From assembly GCA_002774185.1 (NCBI GenBank), contig PEZG01000032.1:1-7422 (forward strand): 7,422 nt of DNA, in the 5' to 3' direction. The position numbers and the translations under genes were made by a program. Positions 5,128 through 7,422 of this stretch are shown here, in pieces; within the stretch, counting starts at the first letter, position 1; each line of letters begins with the position of its first letter. The DNA comes from Candidatus Roizmanbacteria bacterium CG09_land_8_20_14_0_10_41_9. GTDB taxonomy: Bacteria > Patescibacteriota > Microgenomatia > UBA1406 > GWC2-37-13. The notes below the pieces were generated by a model, which made no database searches, was not told the DNA's origin, and saw only the letters and a program-made list of their open reading frames with translations.

Positions 5128-5650
5128 TAATAAGGGGCGGCGTTTTTTCATGAATAATTTCTTCAATGAAGAGCTTTAGATCATCGAGTTCCTTATCTTT
5201 CTGTATATACCCAAGCAAACGAAGCATCTTATTTAGATAGAGCGTTAGGAGTCCTGAAAAACATCCGTCACTTCGTGAAAGCGCCACAAGAAACTGTTTG
5301 GACAACTTGTAGACATCACTCTCATTTTGATTTTCCGGTAAAATCCTCTCCAACGTGAATAAGAAGAAATATAGTACCTGGATTTTTTGATCGTTATTTT
5401 TTATCTGAGAAAAAGCAGAAGTAAGGCTGGTTTCTTGAAGGAAAAATCGTTCGTCCTTATTTTGTACCAATATCTGTACAAGATTTGCAGTCTGCATGTG
5501 GGAAGAACGTCTGCTCGTTATTTTTTTTATCCCTTTGGCGATCACCTGAATTTTCCCGAATTCGGAAGAAAAAAAGGTGAGGAGTACATCTTTGTTGAGG
5601 AGTGTCCTTTTTCGAAGGACGATCGCTTCGCTACGTTTTGCTCTCAGCAT
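5123..5650 (-). CDS. recO: RecO, DNA repair/recombination mediator (short form)
   Basis: RecO helps load RecA onto SSB-coated single-stranded DNA in the RecFOR pathway and anneals complementary strands. The 175-residue product has the N-terminal OB-fold pattern: EAIVLRKRTLLNKDVLLTFF (8-27), then FGKIQVIAKGIKK (31-43), where G-K/R-I-x-x-x-A-K-G-x-K/R is typical. A helical region follows with LNKMLRLLGY (139-148), matching the RecO 'LRLLGY' segment. The usual protein is about 230-260 residues; this one ends about 27 residues after that segment and has no CxxC zinc-ribbon cysteines (its only Cys is 130). The ORF is intact and directly abuts its neighbours, so this looks like a naturally shortened version rather than a frameshift. 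The ATG at 5648-5650 lies 6 bp after the DUF4012 stop; no Shine-Dalgarno is evident. Its TAA stop overlaps the annotated glycyl-tRNA synthetase ATG by one base (TAATG). The recO to glycyl-tRNA synthetase order is common in bacteria and supports the call. Confidence 0.82.
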   Translation of the reverse strand: MLRAKRSEAIVLRKRTLLNKDVLLTFFSSEFGKIQVIAKGIKKITSRRSSHMQTANLVQILVQNKDERFFLQETSLTSAFSQIKNNDQKIQVLYFFLFTLERILPENQNESDVYKLSKQFLVALSRSDGCFSGLLTLYLNKMLRLLGYIQKDKELDDLKLFIEEIIHEKTPPLII

Positions 5651-5656
5651 ACCGCT

Positions 5657-7422
5657 TTACGATTTTACCCGCACTTCCTTGTCGACATCTAAAATATCTT
5701 TAAGTACGGTTTTTCCATCTACTTTTACTTCGATCTTCTGTCCATCTGTTCCCGGCTGTTTTTGGATCAGCAAATGGTAATCCTTTCCGTCCACGGATGA
5801 AGGAAGGGCATATTGTATCGTAACCTCAGCCTTACCTAGTGGGACAACCTGGAGAAAACCTTCAAAAACCGTTTTGCCTAATTCATCGTATACTTTTACC
5901 TCCTTTTCCGACCCCTTGAAGTTTACAAGCTTGGATCCCTTGGGAACATAGAACCGTATCCAGTTGCGAAGCGTTGCGTTCAGACACAGTCCTCCCCTCT
6001 CAAGACTACAGTCGGAATGGGGGAATGGGTTCCGGAACTCTATATTGACGTTTCTTGTGATTTTACCATTGTCATTGGTTTTTGTACTAGACGTAATGGA
6101 TTCTGTCACAAAAAGGTTTGATTTTGCTCCAGCAAAATTCACATTATTGACATGTAGATAATCTCCTGAATACTCCCGCATGGTTCCTCCGAAATTTAGG
6201 CTTACCACGGATTTTTGGATTGACGGATCAACAAAATACAAAAGAATGTGTTTTTCCTGGAGATTTTTAAACATTTGCTGAGCCAGGGTTCCCCAATATT
6301 TTGATGGTGAGAATCCGATTGCCTTGTAAAACTGCGCATACATAAGATCTCCCAAAATTCCTTTCCGGTTAGCCCTTAGGTAAGGCGTCGGCCGATCCAC
6401 CATGTCAAATAGTTGGTAAAGTACTTGGGGACAGTTACATCGTTTATCGATATTGGCAGAAAATGTTACTCCGTCTGCATCCGTATCTCCAAATATCGTC
6501 AACATGTCGACTAAAACTTTTGAATCAACCATAATGATCCCGTCATAAACAACCTTTGTTCCACTCAGCTTATAGAGCGAGTTAAATAGCCCAACGGATG
6601 TAGGAACGTCAGGAGAAAGGTTGCTGTCTCGAATATTAAATTTGTATACTCCTTTGTGGTAGGTAAGTATTTCTTTAGGAGCAACGGGATGAGCTCCGAT
6701 TGAATCATCTAAGGAATAAATGTCTTCGGAACGGTCAATCTTTATTTTTCCATCCTTTATCTTAAATACTGCATACGCTGTAAGGAATCCTCCGGTTGCC
6801 CGGCGTTCCTTATCGTTTTGGAAAAGAACCAAATAGGTTTTTTCCTTATCTTTGCCGAATATTTCAGGAAGTTTTTTAAGGAGAGGTTTTGCATCAACAA
6901 AAAGGGAAGCCATTCCGGCAAACTGTTCCTTTAGATTTATAATTCGCTCCCGCACTACCGTGTTCCCTATTTTTTCGGGGTATCGGTATGCGTCGATCTT
7001 GTCAACTTTGTTTTCCGCCTGTTTGATATTTTCGGATATGACGTCTATCTTCCCTAATACTTTATCTAGGGTAAGCACTGCCGTTTGAAGCCTGTCTTCT
7101 GAGGATTTTTCCACAAAAGAAACCTGGCTTTTTTTGAATCCGATCAGATCCGCATACGGTGCAATTGCATCAATGGATTCTTTCGCTGCGGAAATAAGGT
7201 AATCTCCCGCTTCAACCGTACTTTTGAAATCGGCAATATAGGGAATGAACGTTGCCCAATATACCGACCTCGCCTCTTTTTGAAAATCTTTGTATTTCGC
7301 AGAAAAATCATTCACTTTTGTTCGCATGAGATCAATATCGTTTTTAGAGAATATGGTTTTTAGGTCTTTTGCTGCAGAAACAAGAACCATCCCTTTTGCT
7401 TTGATATTGGTATAGGGACGAT
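5657..7422 (-). CDS. DUF4012-family protein, 5' end missing (runs off the window)
   Basis: This reading frame stays open to the window edge. Ten further codons precede the first in-window ATG (7388-7390) with no stop, so the true start, and the N-terminal membrane anchor usual in such proteins, should lie outside. Numbering from that ATG, residues 1-180 look largely helical and charged, like the helical spacer that precedes the core in this family. The core then shows family hallmarks: QNDKERRATGGF (191-202), RDSNLSPDVPTS (254-265), and DGIIMVDSKVLVDML (283-297) followed by G301. The C-terminal part carries GDYLHVNNVNFAGAKSN (409-425) and a beta-rich tail. Four cysteines (318, 320, 461, 469) could form disulfides if the domain is outside the cell. 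The function of DUF4012 is not established; an envelope role is inferred from the usual anchor and from nearby surface genes. recO starts 6 bp after its TAA stop, suggesting a shared transcript. The family call is confident, but from memory of motifs rather than a search. Confidence 0.85.
   Translation of the reverse strand, partial: RPYTNIKAKGMVLVSAAKDLKTIFSKNDIDLMRTKVNDFSAKYKDFQKEARSVYWATFIPYIADFKSTVEAGDYLISAAKESIDAIAPYADLIGFKKSQVSFVEKSSEDRLQTAVLTLDKVLGKIDVISENIKQAENKVDKIDAYRYPEKIGNTVVRERIINLKEQFAGMASLFVDAKPLLKKLPEIFGKDKEKTYLVLFQNDKERRATGGFLTAYAVFKIKDGKIKIDRSEDIYSLDDSIGAHPVAPKEILTYHKGVYKFNIRDSNLSPDVPTSVGLFNSLYKLSGTKVVYDGIIMVDSKVLVDMLTIFGDTDADGVTFSANIDKRCNCPQVLYQLFDMVDRPTPYLRANRKGILGDLMYAQFYKAIGFSPSKYWGTLAQQMFKNLQEKHILLYFVDPSIQKSVVSLNFGGTMREYSGDYLHVNNVNFAGAKSNLFVTESITSSTKTNDNGKITRNVNIEFRNPFPHSDCSLERGGLCLNATLRNWIRFYVPKGSKLVNFKGSEKEVKVYDELGKTVFEGFLQVVPLGKAEVTIQYALPSSVDGKDYHLLIQKQPGTDGQKIEVKVDGKTVLKDILDVDKEVRVKS

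Noticed and set aside
7388..7390. ATG at 7388-7390 as the true start of the DUF4012 gene
   Set aside because: The frame stays open upstream to the window edge for ten more codons, and the family normally has an N-terminal membrane anchor that is absent here, so this is an internal methionine.
1..7422. Alternative genetic code (UGA as glycine)
   Set aside because: UGA ends the surface-protein and pilO frames at natural operon junctions, and none interrupts the GlyRS, RecO or S20 frames; the standard code fits.

Overview
All ten supportable genes lie on the minus strand, so transcription runs from high to low coordinates. They are packed almost without gaps: junctions are 1-4 bp overlaps or gaps of 1-51 bp. 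No tRNA, rRNA, CRISPR array, insertion sequence, phage gene or clear Rho-independent terminator is visible. The only non-coding stretches are short gaps, the longest being 51 bp ahead of rpsT. The content suggests a Candidate Phyla Radiation (Patescibacteria) genome, most likely of the Microgenomates type. The signs are a DUF4012 protein, a shortened RecO, an inner-membrane type IV pilus pair without an adjacent pilM or pilQ, and several small membrane-anchored proteins with Pro/Thr-rich linkers. GC content looks moderate (around 40% by eye). UGA is used as a stop in at least two genes, which argues against the UGA=Gly lineages (Gracilibacteria, Absconditabacteria). The lineage is an inference from gene content only.

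In transcription order: the window opens inside a DUF4012 protein (5657-7422, 5' end beyond the window). It is followed by recO (5123-5650) and a one-chain glycyl-tRNA synthetase gene (3756-5123). The recO-to-glycyl-tRNA-synthetase order is a widespread bacterial arrangement. After a 32-bp gap comes a small anchored extracytoplasmic protein (3265-3723). Next is rpsT for ribosomal protein S20 (2971-3213), the only gene with a strong Shine-Dalgarno site.

Only 4 bp after rpsT begins a pilus-assembly block: a PilN-like protein (2439-2966), a PilO-like protein (1862-2437), a 60-residue single-pass membrane protein (1683-1865) and a modular surface protein with fibronectin-III-like, carboxypeptidase-regulatory-like and Ig-like domains (401-1678). 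Their junctions are 1 bp, a 4-bp ATGA overlap, and 4 bp, so they are probably translated from one message. After a 25-bp gap an N-terminal fragment of a two-pass membrane protein (1-375) runs off the window.

The window thus joins core information-processing genes (RecO, GlyRS, S20) to a cell-envelope and pilus module. Three points deserve attention. TAnAAT hexamers lie 6-7 bases before three start codons, as expected for leaderless transcripts. The pilNO block is attached to rpsT rather than pilM. The two uncharacterised genes after pilO are candidate lineage-specific partners of the pilus machine.
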